A model generated the notes under the pieces. It was not told where the DNA came from, ran no database searches, and saw nothing but the letters and a program-made list of their open reading frames with translations. The translations under genes and the position numbers were made by a program. Positions 54,462 to 62,405 of a DNA stretch of 64,000 nucleotides are shown here, one piece after another (the first letter of the stretch is position 1; every line of letters begins with the position of its first letter). Location: contig CAZOOK010000002.1 of assembly GCA_964581385.1 (NCBI GenBank), positions 1 through 64,000 of the forward strand, given 5' to 3'. Source of the DNA: CAZOOK01 sp964581385. Its GTDB lineage: Bacteria > Pseudomonadota > Gammaproteobacteria > Nevskiales > Nevskiaceae.

Positions 54462-55859
54462 GTGGATACAACTCATCTTTTCAAGCGTACGTCGATTGCG
54501 GCCGTCCTCGGATTTTCTTATTCGGCAATCCCCGCCATTGCAGTGGCTGCGCCGCAGGTCGGTCCGCTGTTTACAATCGAAAACTCTGTATTTCATCACC
54601 AGAGCGGTTACCCCCAATTCCCGACTCTGGGCGTTGCGCGCGGTGCGAATGGACCATTCGTCGTGTACTGGCGGGAAGAGGACGGCACGACACCGTACAA
54701 CGGGCCCAATATTGAGCTCGCCGCACAAACTTTCACGGCCGATGCCGCCCCGGCAAGCCCCGTATTCCAGATCGGCAAGAATGCATACGGTGCCGGCGTG
54801 GCCATGGATAGCGATGGCGATGTCGTAGCCGCGTGGTTCCAGCCCAATATCCCGTACGCAAACAGCGATTTCGGTTATGTCCTGAGCGCGGTCAGCGGCA
54901 AGCTGGTTGCCCAGCGCTACACGCCGGACGGCACGCTGCAGGGAAACCAGATCACGGTGGCCGGGATGGCGTCGTCAAAGGCGAACTGGTACGGCATGCG
55001 ATCACTTCAGGTGGCTGCAGACGATGATGGTGATTTCAGGCTTGCTTGGACAACGGCTAACTATGTAGCAGTTCCCGCGGGTGGCAACCTCTATAATCTT
55101 CATTTTGACGCTTTTGAAGCGAGCGCGACCTATCTGAAAGCCTATGACAACAAGGGCAGGTTGAAACAGGCTGCGCGCCGTATCGACGGAACCCCGGTGC
55201 GGTTCACCTTCGATTTCGATGGTATTTTCAACCTCGACGTTATGCAGGACTTCGCGGCGAATGGCAAAGGCGATTCCGTCGCGGTTTTCGACGGCGAACG
55301 CAACGGCGTCGGGCTCGGTGGACGGGTACAGCGCTTCAACTCTGCTTCGCGCGCCATCACGCGTCAGATCGCGCTGCCGGCTCAAACCCCCTTTGCTCCC
55401 GGTTACATCCCGCCCCCGTATAGCGTGGGCATCGACGCATCCGGCAATTTTGCCGTGGGTTACAGCGTGGACGATGGCTTTCATTTGGCCCTCTACTCGG
55501 CCAATGGTGCTCTCCGGGGTACGATTGGGCCGATCATCGCGCGCTACAACAGAAACCTCGATCTGGCGATGCTGCCGTCTGGGGATTTCGTGGTCTCTTG
55601 GGGCCAGGGTGTGGAGCTTCCAAATTTCTTCGGCGACGGTTCCAGCGTAGAGTCCTGCGCGCAATACGCCCAGTATTTTCACAGTGACGGTACGGCCAAC
55701 GGCCCCGCTGTCGTCGTCGATGACGGTACCGGCAGCGTGAACGAGTGCACGAGCACGGCTGCCGCTATCGACGCCACCGGCAATCTCGTCATGGTATGGC
55801 AAGGTGAGCGCGCGGATAAATCGACGTTCATCGGCGGCCACCTGGTGACAGCGCCCTGA
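54462..55859 (+). CDS. secreted repeat protein, beta-propeller-like, unknown function
   Basis: 465 residues from GTG 54462, the last of several in-frame GTGs, with GGGGGAG just upstream; earlier frame residues are charged and not signal-like. The signal peptide (TSIAAVLGFSYSAIPAIAVA) ends near AAPQV. The mature part has at least five degenerate repeats of about 50-70 residues with D.DGD.V.AW / DASGNFAVGYS / DATGNLVMVWQ cores, a pattern seen in beta-propellers. Four to six Cys are present. There is no enzyme motif. The stop overlaps the right flanking repeat, and the gene lies between two copies of the same 36-bp sequence in AT-richer surroundings, suggesting recent acquisition. Confidence 0.72.
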   Translation: MDTTHLFKRTSIAAVLGFSYSAIPAIAVAAPQVGPLFTIENSVFHHQSGYPQFPTLGVARGANGPFVVYWREEDGTTPYNGPNIELAAQTFTADAAPASPVFQIGKNAYGAGVAMDSDGDVVAAWFQPNIPYANSDFGYVLSAVSGKLVAQRYTPDGTLQGNQITVAGMASSKANWYGMRSLQVAADDDGDFRLAWTTANYVAVPAGGNLYNLHFDAFEASATYLKAYDNKGRLKQAARRIDGTPVRFTFDFDGIFNLDVMQDFAANGKGDSVAVFDGERNGVGLGGRVQRFNSASRAITRQIALPAQTPFAPGYIPPPYSVGIDASGNFAVGYSVDDGFHLALYSANGALRGTIGPIIARYNRNLDLAMLPSGDFVVSWGQGVELPNFFGDGSSVESCAQYAQYFHSDGTANGPAVVVDDGTGSVNECTSTAAAIDATGNLVMVWQGERADKSTFIGGHLVTAP

Positions 55860-55893
55860 AGGCGGATCATCGATCCGGCCCACACGAGCTAAC
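55858..55893 (+). repeat. direct repeat, right copy
   Basis: GAAGGCGGATCATCGATCC followed by GGCCCACACGAGCTAAC, 33 of 36 identical to 54336-54371. It begins inside the stop codon of the preceding gene. Confidence 0.7.
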
Positions 55894-55933
55894 GTCGAGT
55901 CTGACCCTAAGCCTACTCGAAGCGCACAAACAT

Positions 55934-58021
55934 TCAAATGAGAATTTGCTTTATAACGGTCTCCATTCCGCTCGGTCGGTAGCCGTCATCCTTCATTCGC
56001 GAAAGAACAAGATTTCGAAATACTTCGTAAGAAACTTGGCTTGCGTGCTTCCCTGTAAACCGTCGAAGGACATCTCGCCCCCTAAATGTGTTGGTCCACG
56101 TCCCGTCGGCCAAGCTCTTGACGTACTTTTCGCGAGCTTTGGTCTCGACATCCATAAGTGCTTTCTTTGTGAGTTTTTTCTTGTGAATATTTTGTAATTT
56201 AGATAGCGAACGTTTCACAGCTTCTGACAGCAGCAGGGACAAATCGCTCCCCTTTGGATTTGTCCCAGTATCTATCGCACCCACCAATAGATCGTTAGCA
56301 AAGACCGAAAGTTCATGCCGAAGTAGTTGTGGAAGTGATTCAGTTGCACACTGCCGCAACTCGTCCCAGAGCAATTCATCAGTCTTGAACTTTTTTTGAC
56401 CCAAAGATGAGATGACTCCTTGAATGTATTTCGGAACCAAGAGATAGTTTTCAATGTGGTATACGTCCCAATTAAAGCTGTTCACCGATGACGTCGTCGG
56501 AACGGGCCCCGAGTCTCTATCCGTTATAGAGTAAAATGTAAACGGAAGCTGGCCCTTCTTTTCTGCTCGTTCGAGCGTCTCGTGAAGAGCGCGAACCCTG
56601 ACTTTATTGCTGCCGGAAATTAGGTTGGCTTGCTGTTGCAATTCGGGGAACAGCGTAGCTGTCATTTTTTGATCGAAGTCGGAGTCGCCACCACCCTCGA
56701 AAATAATGACTTTACCTCCTGGCCGATAAGCGGCCAGATCACCGACTAGATCGACGAGCGCGAGTTCGAGATCGGCCGTTACAGCGAGTGGCTTCAGCTG
56801 CCCCTCGCCTTTGGGGACATTTCCACATGGAAGCATGTGAAAAACGTTATAGTTCTCACGACCAACGACTTCGCGTAGTAGCGCATCTGAGTGAGTCACG
56901 AGCCAGATTTGGTTGCCGAGTGCTTCTCCGAGGTTTTTCTTGTAGAACTCAGGCAACCCTCGAATTAGTCGCGGATTGAGATGCAATTCTGGTTCGTCGA
57001 GAAGAATAATCGAATGCTTCGGAGCCGAGTTCCGGATTCGAAGGTACCCATAGAGAATCTCCTTTTCCCCAGCGCTCAAATCGTCGAGATCGTGCTGAGT
57101 ACCCGCTTGTGTGATAACCGGGAACGCAAGGCGACCATCTTTGGTCGGCTGCGGGCCCAAAAAGGTCTTTTCTGGAAAAAAGGTTCCAAAGAGCTCTTTC
57201 AAAGTGTTCGTTAATGATAATTGAGTGCTTCTTGGCACGCCCGCCTGCTCCGCCAAAATCTCCTTAACATATGATGCCGCCATCTCTCCTTTGACATTTG
57301 TGTACTTGTTCGCAAAGTTATAAAGCGCATGCTGACTACGCTGTTGCTCAGCAGCGTCGAGGTTTAGGTTTATCCCCTGCACGTTCTCACGGCCGTAGTG
57401 GCGCTGCGCCCCGTGGTAGTCGATTACCCCAATTTCTGTGGGCCTATAGGTACTGAAAATAATTGATAGCGCATGTGAAATGGAGAATCTTGGGAAATCT
57501 CCGGGCTTGATAGCAAACGTTGCGGTAAGTAGTGGGGCCGCCAATTCACTCATCAGTGGTCCGTGCTCGGCCTCGGCACGCTGAGCAACCTCTGGCTCGC
57601 GATCGCGGAACTGAGCCGCGAACATTGCCATTCTATATCCGCCCCAGCCATAGGCTTCTGGAAGAATCGCCCTCCAGATCTTTTCGCGCAGCAGTTCGTC
57701 AGCGTGAGCTTGAATAAATGCTCGCTCTTCGGCGGCCAAACGAAAGTCGCAACTGATGATCAAGTCTCTCGATGAGTCATTCAGAATGGAAGCAAAGTCG
57801 CTCGATCGACTTGTAAGATTGATTTGGAACTCGCCCATCCATTGTTGCCACTCATTGGCTTGGTATCCGCCGTAGACGGACTTCAGAAGACGAATTGCAT
57901 CAAATAGACACGACTTTCCGGAGCCATTCTGTCCGGCGATGATCACCATCGTTCCGAGGTTGGTAAGCGCGACGTCCTTTATACCGCGGAAGTTGGATAT
58001 TCGAAGGGATTCGACTTTCAT
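55934..58021 (-). CDS. AAA-ATPase fused to DUF4435/Toprim-like domain, candidate single-gene PARIS-type defence protein
   Basis: 695 residues from ATG 58021; TTG 58033 would add four. The N-terminal AAA_15/AAA_21 ATPase has FRGIKDVAL, Walker A GQNGSGKS (30-37), signature LSAGEKE (315-321), Walker B IILLDEPELH (338-347) and switch His WLVTHSD. After about residue 430 a DUF4435-like domain follows: VIIFEGGGDSDF (Glu442), then FYSITDRD (DRD 501-503) and HIENYLL (IEN 523-525), the acid residues of the Toprim-type nuclease core. In PARIS systems AriA (AAA) and AriB (DUF4435) are separate or fused. This is compatible with a fused form, but an OLD-like nuclease is the alternative. GC is lower than neighbours. 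No partner gene is adjacent. Confidence 0.78.
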   Translation of the reverse strand: MKVESLRISNFRGIKDVALTNLGTMVIIAGQNGSGKSCLFDAIRLLKSVYGGYQANEWQQWMGEFQINLTSRSSDFASILNDSSRDLIISCDFRLAAEERAFIQAHADELLREKIWRAILPEAYGWGGYRMAMFAAQFRDREPEVAQRAEAEHGPLMSELAAPLLTATFAIKPGDFPRFSISHALSIIFSTYRPTEIGVIDYHGAQRHYGRENVQGINLNLDAAEQQRSQHALYNFANKYTNVKGEMAASYVKEILAEQAGVPRSTQLSLTNTLKELFGTFFPEKTFLGPQPTKDGRLAFPVITQAGTQHDLDDLSAGEKEILYGYLRIRNSAPKHSIILLDEPELHLNPRLIRGLPEFYKKNLGEALGNQIWLVTHSDALLREVVGRENYNVFHMLPCGNVPKGEGQLKPLAVTADLELALVDLVGDLAAYRPGGKVIIFEGGGDSDFDQKMTATLFPELQQQANLISGSNKVRVRALHETLERAEKKGQLPFTFYSITDRDSGPVPTTSSVNSFNWDVYHIENYLLVPKYIQGVISSLGQKKFKTDELLWDELRQCATESLPQLLRHELSVFANDLLVGAIDTGTNPKGSDLSLLLSEAVKRSLSKLQNIHKKKLTKKALMDVETKAREKYVKSLADGTWTNTFRGRDVLRRFTGKHASQVSYEVFRNLVLSRMKDDGYRPSGMETVIKQILI

Positions 58022-58058
58022 ATTAGCTGCCAATTAGCGGTAAGAGCGCGCGCAGCGA

Positions 58059-58136
58059 GCGTAGGGTGGGCTAAGGCCGAAGGCTGTGCCCACGCGGGTC
58101 CAAACGGTGGGCACGCTGCGCTTTGCCCCCCTACGC
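58059..58136. repeat. palindromic interspersed repeat with cruciform layout
   Basis: Outer arms GCGTAGGG (58059-58066) and CCCTACGC (58129-58136) enclose a hairpin GTGCCCAC/GTGGGCAC (58086-58093, 58107-58114). Short GTAGGGTGGGC-type palindromes like this are scattered in many proteobacterial genomes. It separates the accessory block from glmS. Confidence 0.7.
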
Positions 58137-58174
58137 GCTGATGTAATCACGCCGGCCCATAGATCAATAGAGAG

Positions 58175-60013
58175 TTACTCCACCGTCACCGACTTCGCCA
58201 AATTACGCGGCTGATCCACGTCCGTACCTTTGAGCACGGCGACGTGATATGCCAGCAATTGCAGCGGCACGGTGTAAACCAGCGGCGCCTGCAAGGGTTC
58301 GATGTGTTCCGGCATCACCATGACATCCACACCTTCGCTCGGCGTGAAGCCGGTATCCGGATCGGCGAAGACGAACAGTTGTCCGCCACGCGCGCGGACT
58401 TCTTGTAGATTGGATTTGAGTTTTTCCAGTAGCGCGTTGTTGGGTGCGACGGCGATGACGGGCATGTCGTCATCGACGAGTGCGAGCGGGCCGTGCTTGA
58501 GTTCGCCGGCGGGATAGGCTTCGGCGTGGATGTAGGAAATTTCCTTGAGCTTGAGCGCGCCTTCGAGCGCGACTGGATAGGTAGGACCGCGGCCGAGGAA
58601 TAGAGCGTGGCGCTTGCCGGCAATGCGTGCAGCCCAGGCACGAATCTGTTTATCCAGATGCAGCACGTTCTCGACCTGGGCGGGCAGGTGCATCAGCTGG
58701 CGCGAGTAGAGCGCAAGCATGCGGCGATCGAGCAGCTTGCGCGCCTGCGCGATGGCGAAGCCGAACATGGCGAGCGCGACGAGTTGCGTGGTGAAGGCCT
58801 TGGTGCTGGCGACGCCCACTTCCGGTCCGGCGCGCGTCATCAGCACGATGTCCGCTTCGCGCACGATGGACGATTCCGGCACGTTGCAGATGGCGGCGGT
58901 GGCGACGTAGCCGATTTTTTTCGCTTCGCGCAGTGCGGCCAGTGTATCGGCGGTTTCACCGGACTGGGAAATCGCGAGGAACAGTGTGCCCGGCAGCACC
59001 ACGGGATTGCGGTAGCGATATTCGCTGGCGACTTCGACGGTGCAAGGTACGCGTCCGCCCTGCTCGAAGTAATAACGGGCGACCAAGCCGGCGTGATAGC
59101 TGGTGCCACAGGCGACGATGTGGACTGCCTGTATCTTCGGCAGAATTCCTGGTGCGCGCGGACCCAACGCGGCTTCCAGCACATGATCGTGGACTAGGCG
59201 TTCCGACAGTGTGTCGCCGATTGCGCGCGGCTGCTCGTAAATTTCTTTGAGCATGTAGTGCGCATACTCGCCGCGCTCGACGGCGTCGGCTGAGAGTTGC
59301 GACTCGTGCACTTTGCGCTCGACGGTGCGGCCATCGGCATCGAAGATGGAAACGCCGTCGCGGCGGATTTCGGCGAGATCGCCTTCTTCGAGAAACTGGA
59401 AGCGGCGCGTCACCGGCAGCAGTGCCTGCACGTCGGAGGCGACGTAGTTCTCGCCGTTGCCGAGGCCAATCACGAGCGGACTGGCGATGCGCGCGACGAC
59501 GAGACGGTCCGGCGTCTGCGCGTCGATGACGACGATCGCATAGGCCCCTTCGAAACGACGCACCGCGCGGCGCACGGCTTCGGCGAGCGTCAGCTTCTGC
59601 TTGAGGAAATCGAGCACCAGATGCGCGATGACTTCCGTATCCGTTTCCGACTTGAACTCATATCCCTTCGCGCGCAGCTCGTCGCGCAGCGCTTCGTAGT
59701 TTTCGATGATGCCGTTGTGGATCACTGCAACACGGCCGCCGGAAACGTGCGGATGCGCGTTCTCCTCGGTGACGCCGCCGTGCGTAGCCCAGCGCGAGTG
59801 GGCAATGCCGATGAGGCCATTGCAGGGTTCGGATTGCAGCTTCGCTTCCAATACCTCGACTTTGCCGACCGCGCGGCACAGCCCGATGCGGCCATCGGCG
59901 CCGACGACGGCGACTCCGGTCGAATCGTAGCCGCGATAACGGAGACGGCGAAGGCCTTCGATGAGAATCGGGGTGATGTTATGTGGAGCGACTGCGCCGA
60001 CGATGCCGCACAT
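58175..60013 (-). CDS. glmS: glutamine-fructose-6-phosphate aminotransferase (isomerizing)
   Basis: 612 residues, family length. GlmS makes glucosamine-6-phosphate from fructose-6-P and glutamine, the first step to UDP-GlcNAc. The N-terminal Ntn amidotransferase starts MCGIVGAV with nucleophile Cys2, and HSRWATHGG and HNGIIENY follow. Two SIS domains have HIVACGTSYHAG, ISQSGETADTLAALR and FLGRGPTYPVALEGALKLKE. The end LAKSVTVE is standard. It follows glmU by 93 bp on the same strand, giving glmU-glmS order. No upstream glmS ribozyme-like structure is expected in this group and none is seen. Confidence 0.97.
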   Translation of the reverse strand: MCGIVGAVAPHNITPILIEGLRRLRYRGYDSTGVAVVGADGRIGLCRAVGKVEVLEAKLQSEPCNGLIGIAHSRWATHGGVTEENAHPHVSGGRVAVIHNGIIENYEALRDELRAKGYEFKSETDTEVIAHLVLDFLKQKLTLAEAVRRAVRRFEGAYAIVVIDAQTPDRLVVARIASPLVIGLGNGENYVASDVQALLPVTRRFQFLEEGDLAEIRRDGVSIFDADGRTVERKVHESQLSADAVERGEYAHYMLKEIYEQPRAIGDTLSERLVHDHVLEAALGPRAPGILPKIQAVHIVACGTSYHAGLVARYYFEQGGRVPCTVEVASEYRYRNPVVLPGTLFLAISQSGETADTLAALREAKKIGYVATAAICNVPESSIVREADIVLMTRAGPEVGVASTKAFTTQLVALAMFGFAIAQARKLLDRRMLALYSRQLMHLPAQVENVLHLDKQIRAWAARIAGKRHALFLGRGPTYPVALEGALKLKEISYIHAEAYPAGELKHGPLALVDDDMPVIAVAPNNALLEKLKSNLQEVRARGGQLFVFADPDTGFTPSEGVDVMVMPEHIEPLQAPLVYTVPLQLLAYHVAVLKGTDVDQPRNLAKSVTVE

Positions 60014-60106
60014 GGAGAGCGTGTCCTGCCTTGAGGTCTAGGTAGCCTAGTTTCCGGCTTCTAGTTTGCAGTTTCTAGGGTCTGTTCCGGAACCGATCAA
60101 TGTAAA

Positions 60107-61483
60107 TTACTTCTTTTTCGGTTTCTTCCAGTTCGGAATCGACTTGTGATCGCGCGACCGGCAGATGGTCAGCGCACCGGCCAGTGCGTCCTTGGCGATC
60201 GTGCTGCCGGCAGCGATGTAAGCACCATCGCCGATGGTGACGGGTGCGACGAGTTGCGAATCGGTGCCGATGAAGGCGTCGTCGCCGATCACGGTCTGAT
60301 GCTTGTTGGCGCCGTCGTAGTTGCAGGTGATGACGCCGGCGCCGATGTTGACGCGCGCGCCCACGGTCGCATCGCCGATATAAGCCAGATGATTGGCCTT
60401 GCTGCCGTTGCCGATGCTGCTCTTCTTGATCTCGACGAAATTGCCGATGTGGACGCCGTCTGCAAGCTTGGCACCGGGCCGCAGGCGCGCAAACGGTCCG
60501 ATGTTGTTGTCGCGGCCAGCCTCCGCCTGATCGAGCACGCAATACGCATCGACGCGTGTGCCCGCGCCGAGCTTTACATTGCGCAGCACGACGTAAGGGC
60601 CGATCGAGACGTTGTCGCCAAGCTCGACTTCCCCTTCGACGACGACGCCGACGTCGATGTGCACATCGCGTCCGAAGCGCAGCGTGCCGCGCAGATCGAA
60701 GCGCGCCGGGTCAGCGAGGAACAGGCCGTCGCGCGCCATATGTTCCGCGCGAATGCGTTGGAACGTGCGCTCCGCTCGCGCGAGTTGCAGCGGATCATTG
60801 ACGCCTTCGACTTCTCTGGGACTGGCAGCCGCAACAGTTGTAACGCGGACGGCGTCGCGCACGGCGAGGTTGACGATATCAGTGAGGTAATACTCACCTT
60901 TCGCGTTGTCGTTCCGTACCTGCGACAGCCAATGCCGAAGACGGGCGGCCGGTGCGGCAATCAGCCCTGTGTTGATTTCGTGGATTTGTTTCTGCTCGGC
61001 CGTTGCGTCGCTTTCCTCGACGATGTGCACGACACGACCGGCTTGGTCGCGGATGATGCGCCCATATCCGCGTGGATTGGGCAGATTCACCGTCACCAGC
61101 GCAAGACCATCATGGACGGCGTCGATCAGATGCCGCAGGGTTTCAGCGGAAACCAGCGGCACGTCGCCGTAGAGAATCATGGCGATCGCATCGTCGGGAA
61201 CGTCGGGCAGCGCTTGCTGCACAGCGTGGCCGGTGCCGAGTTGCTGGGCCTGGATGGCGATGCGCGGGACTTCGCTCAGCCACTTCGCCAGCGCTGCGCG
61301 CACCGGCTCGGCACTGTGTCCCAGCACGACATGGGATGTCGTCACGCCGGCGGCGGCGGCGGTCTCCAGCACGTGAACGAGCATCGGCTTGCCGCCGACC
61401 GGCTGCAGCACCTTCGGCAGCGCACTCTTCATGCGCGTTCCCTGGCCGGCGGCGAGGATGATGGCGTGGATGGGCTTGGTCAT
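60107..61483 (-). CDS. glmU: bifunctional GlmU: UDP-GlcNAc pyrophosphorylase / GlcN-1-P acetyltransferase
   Basis: 458 residues. The N-terminal nucleotidyltransferase has IILAAGQGTRMKSALPKVLQ, AQQLGTGHAVQQ, LYGDVPL and GEYYLTD. The C-terminal left-handed beta-helix shows hexapeptide repeats (VSIGPYVVLRNVKLGAGTRV) and the acetyltransferase NFVEIKKSSIGNGSKANHLAYIGD with its active His. It gives UDP-GlcNAc for peptidoglycan, LPS and, through the epimerase here, Pel. Its ATG lies 45 bp from palindromic element B, which separates it from atpC. Confidence 0.97.
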   Translation of the reverse strand: MTKPIHAIILAAGQGTRMKSALPKVLQPVGGKPMLVHVLETAAAAGVTTSHVVLGHSAEPVRAALAKWLSEVPRIAIQAQQLGTGHAVQQALPDVPDDAIAMILYGDVPLVSAETLRHLIDAVHDGLALVTVNLPNPRGYGRIIRDQAGRVVHIVEESDATAEQKQIHEINTGLIAAPAARLRHWLSQVRNDNAKGEYYLTDIVNLAVRDAVRVTTVAAASPREVEGVNDPLQLARAERTFQRIRAEHMARDGLFLADPARFDLRGTLRFGRDVHIDVGVVVEGEVELGDNVSIGPYVVLRNVKLGAGTRVDAYCVLDQAEAGRDNNIGPFARLRPGAKLADGVHIGNFVEIKKSSIGNGSKANHLAYIGDATVGARVNIGAGVITCNYDGANKHQTVIGDDAFIGTDSQLVAPVTIGDGAYIAAGSTIAKDALAGALTICRSRDHKSIPNWKKPKKK

Positions 61484-61527
61484 GACCGATTCCCGGAACA
61501 GATCGCGTAAATAAAAATCCCGCCCAA

Positions 61528-61800
61528 GCTAGGGCGTGTCATCAATTACCCGATCGTTGCGACGGTCCTGGGAGGGGCCCATCGCAAGGAACGGGCGACG
61601 CGGTGTACTGAATGTACACGAGGAGCCCGTGACGCGGCGCTGGGCCCCTCCCAGGACCGTCCCTTCGGGTTGCGCCCAAAACGGCGCCATTCTGCGTTGC
61701 ACCTCGCTCATGTGCTTCAGCACACTTCGCTCGGCGCGCCTGGCCTGGTGCCGTTTTGGGCAGCAACGCAACGATCGGGTAATTGATGACACGCCCTAGC
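61528..61800. repeat. multi-branched palindromic element, copy B
   Basis: Perfect 33-bp outer arms (61528-61560 and 61768-61800) begin GCTAGGGC. Arm 1 has a perfect 21-bp stem (61561-61581 with 61641-61661) whose loop carries CGCAAGGAACG and TGTAC/GTACA. Arm 2 (about 61669-61689 with 61746-61767) has one bulge, one G-T pair and a terminal TGTGC/GCACA hairpin. Loops match copy A closely; stem sequences do not. It lies between atpC (stop 44 bp away) and glmU. The palindrome creates mirror-image spurious frames on both strands, so no protein is called. Confidence 0.88.
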
Positions 61801-61843
61801 GGAGCCGGGCGGGATCGACAACCAAGCGATCCGGACCGAGAAC

Positions 61844-62263
61844 TTAATGTGTCGTCTTCTTGAGCTTCTGCAGGAAGCTGACAAGAGCTGCTGCCTGCGC
61901 GAGTTCGGCTTGAGCACGGGCCATGTCGATATCGCTCTTGGCCTGCGACATCGCTTCCTCGGCCTTGCGCTTGGCTTCAACCGCCGCGGCCTCGTCGACA
62001 TCCTTGGCCCGGATCGCAGTATCGGCAAGCACAGTGACGAGATTCGGCTGCACTTCGAGGATGCCGCCGCTGACGAAGAATTGCAGCTCGGAACCGTCGG
62101 CCTGCTTTACGCGGACTTCGCCGGGTTTCATGCGCGTGAGCAGCGGCGCATGACGCGGCGCGATGCCGACCTCGCCCATCTCCGCCGGCGCGAATACCAT
62201 CGCGGCCTCGCCATGATGGATATGGCCTTCGGCGCTGACGATGTCGACGTGTAGTTGTGCCAT
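61844..62263 (-). CDS. atpC: F1Fo ATP synthase epsilon subunit
   Basis: 139 residues from ATG 62263 (GAGGAG upstream); an upstream in-frame start at 62296 is inside the intergenic hairpin region and is rejected. The N-terminal beta-sandwich (LHVDIVSAEGHIHHGEAAMV, MGEVGIAPRHAPLLTRMKPG, FFVSGGILEVQPN) and C-terminal helical hairpin (DVDEAAAVEAKRKAEEAMSQ) are complete. It couples rotation and can inhibit ATP hydrolysis. Last gene of the atp operon. Confidence 0.96.
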   Translation of the reverse strand: MAQLHVDIVSAEGHIHHGEAAMVFAPAEMGEVGIAPRHAPLLTRMKPGEVRVKQADGSELQFFVSGGILEVQPNLVTVLADTAIRAKDVDEAAAVEAKRKAEEAMSQAKSDIDMARAQAELAQAAALVSFLQKLKKTTH

Positions 62264-62283
62264 TTTCAACTCCTCGCGAGGTC

Positions 62284-62370
62284 GGGTGCTTCGCACCCTG
62301 CAAGGTCGCGCCTCCGGCGCTGTGAGGAGTGAGGAGAGACGCGCATCTCCTCACAGCTCGCGTAGCGAGC
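62284..62370. repeat. hairpin-rich spacer between atpD and atpC
   Basis: Three inverted repeats lie in the 142-bp gap: GGGTGC-TTC-GCACCC (62284-62298), CTGTGAGGAG with CTCCTCACAG (62320-62329/62347-62356), and GCTCGC-GTA-GCGAGC (62356-62370). Their position inside the operon suggests mRNA processing or stability control, or a repeat insertion. Confidence 0.6.
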
Positions 62371-62405
62371 AACCTCACTCCTTACAGCGAGCGCAGCGAG
62401 CGGCC

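Noticed and set aside
60146..61510. 454-codon plus-strand frame opposite glmU
   Set aside because: Antisense shadow of glmU; glmU is unambiguous on the minus strand.
61529..61799. Two mirror-image 87-codon frames on opposite strands in palindromic element B, giving almost the same start and end peptides
   Set aside because: They arise because the outer arms are perfect reverse complements; there is no ribosome site or protein feature, and the frames are not kept in copy A.
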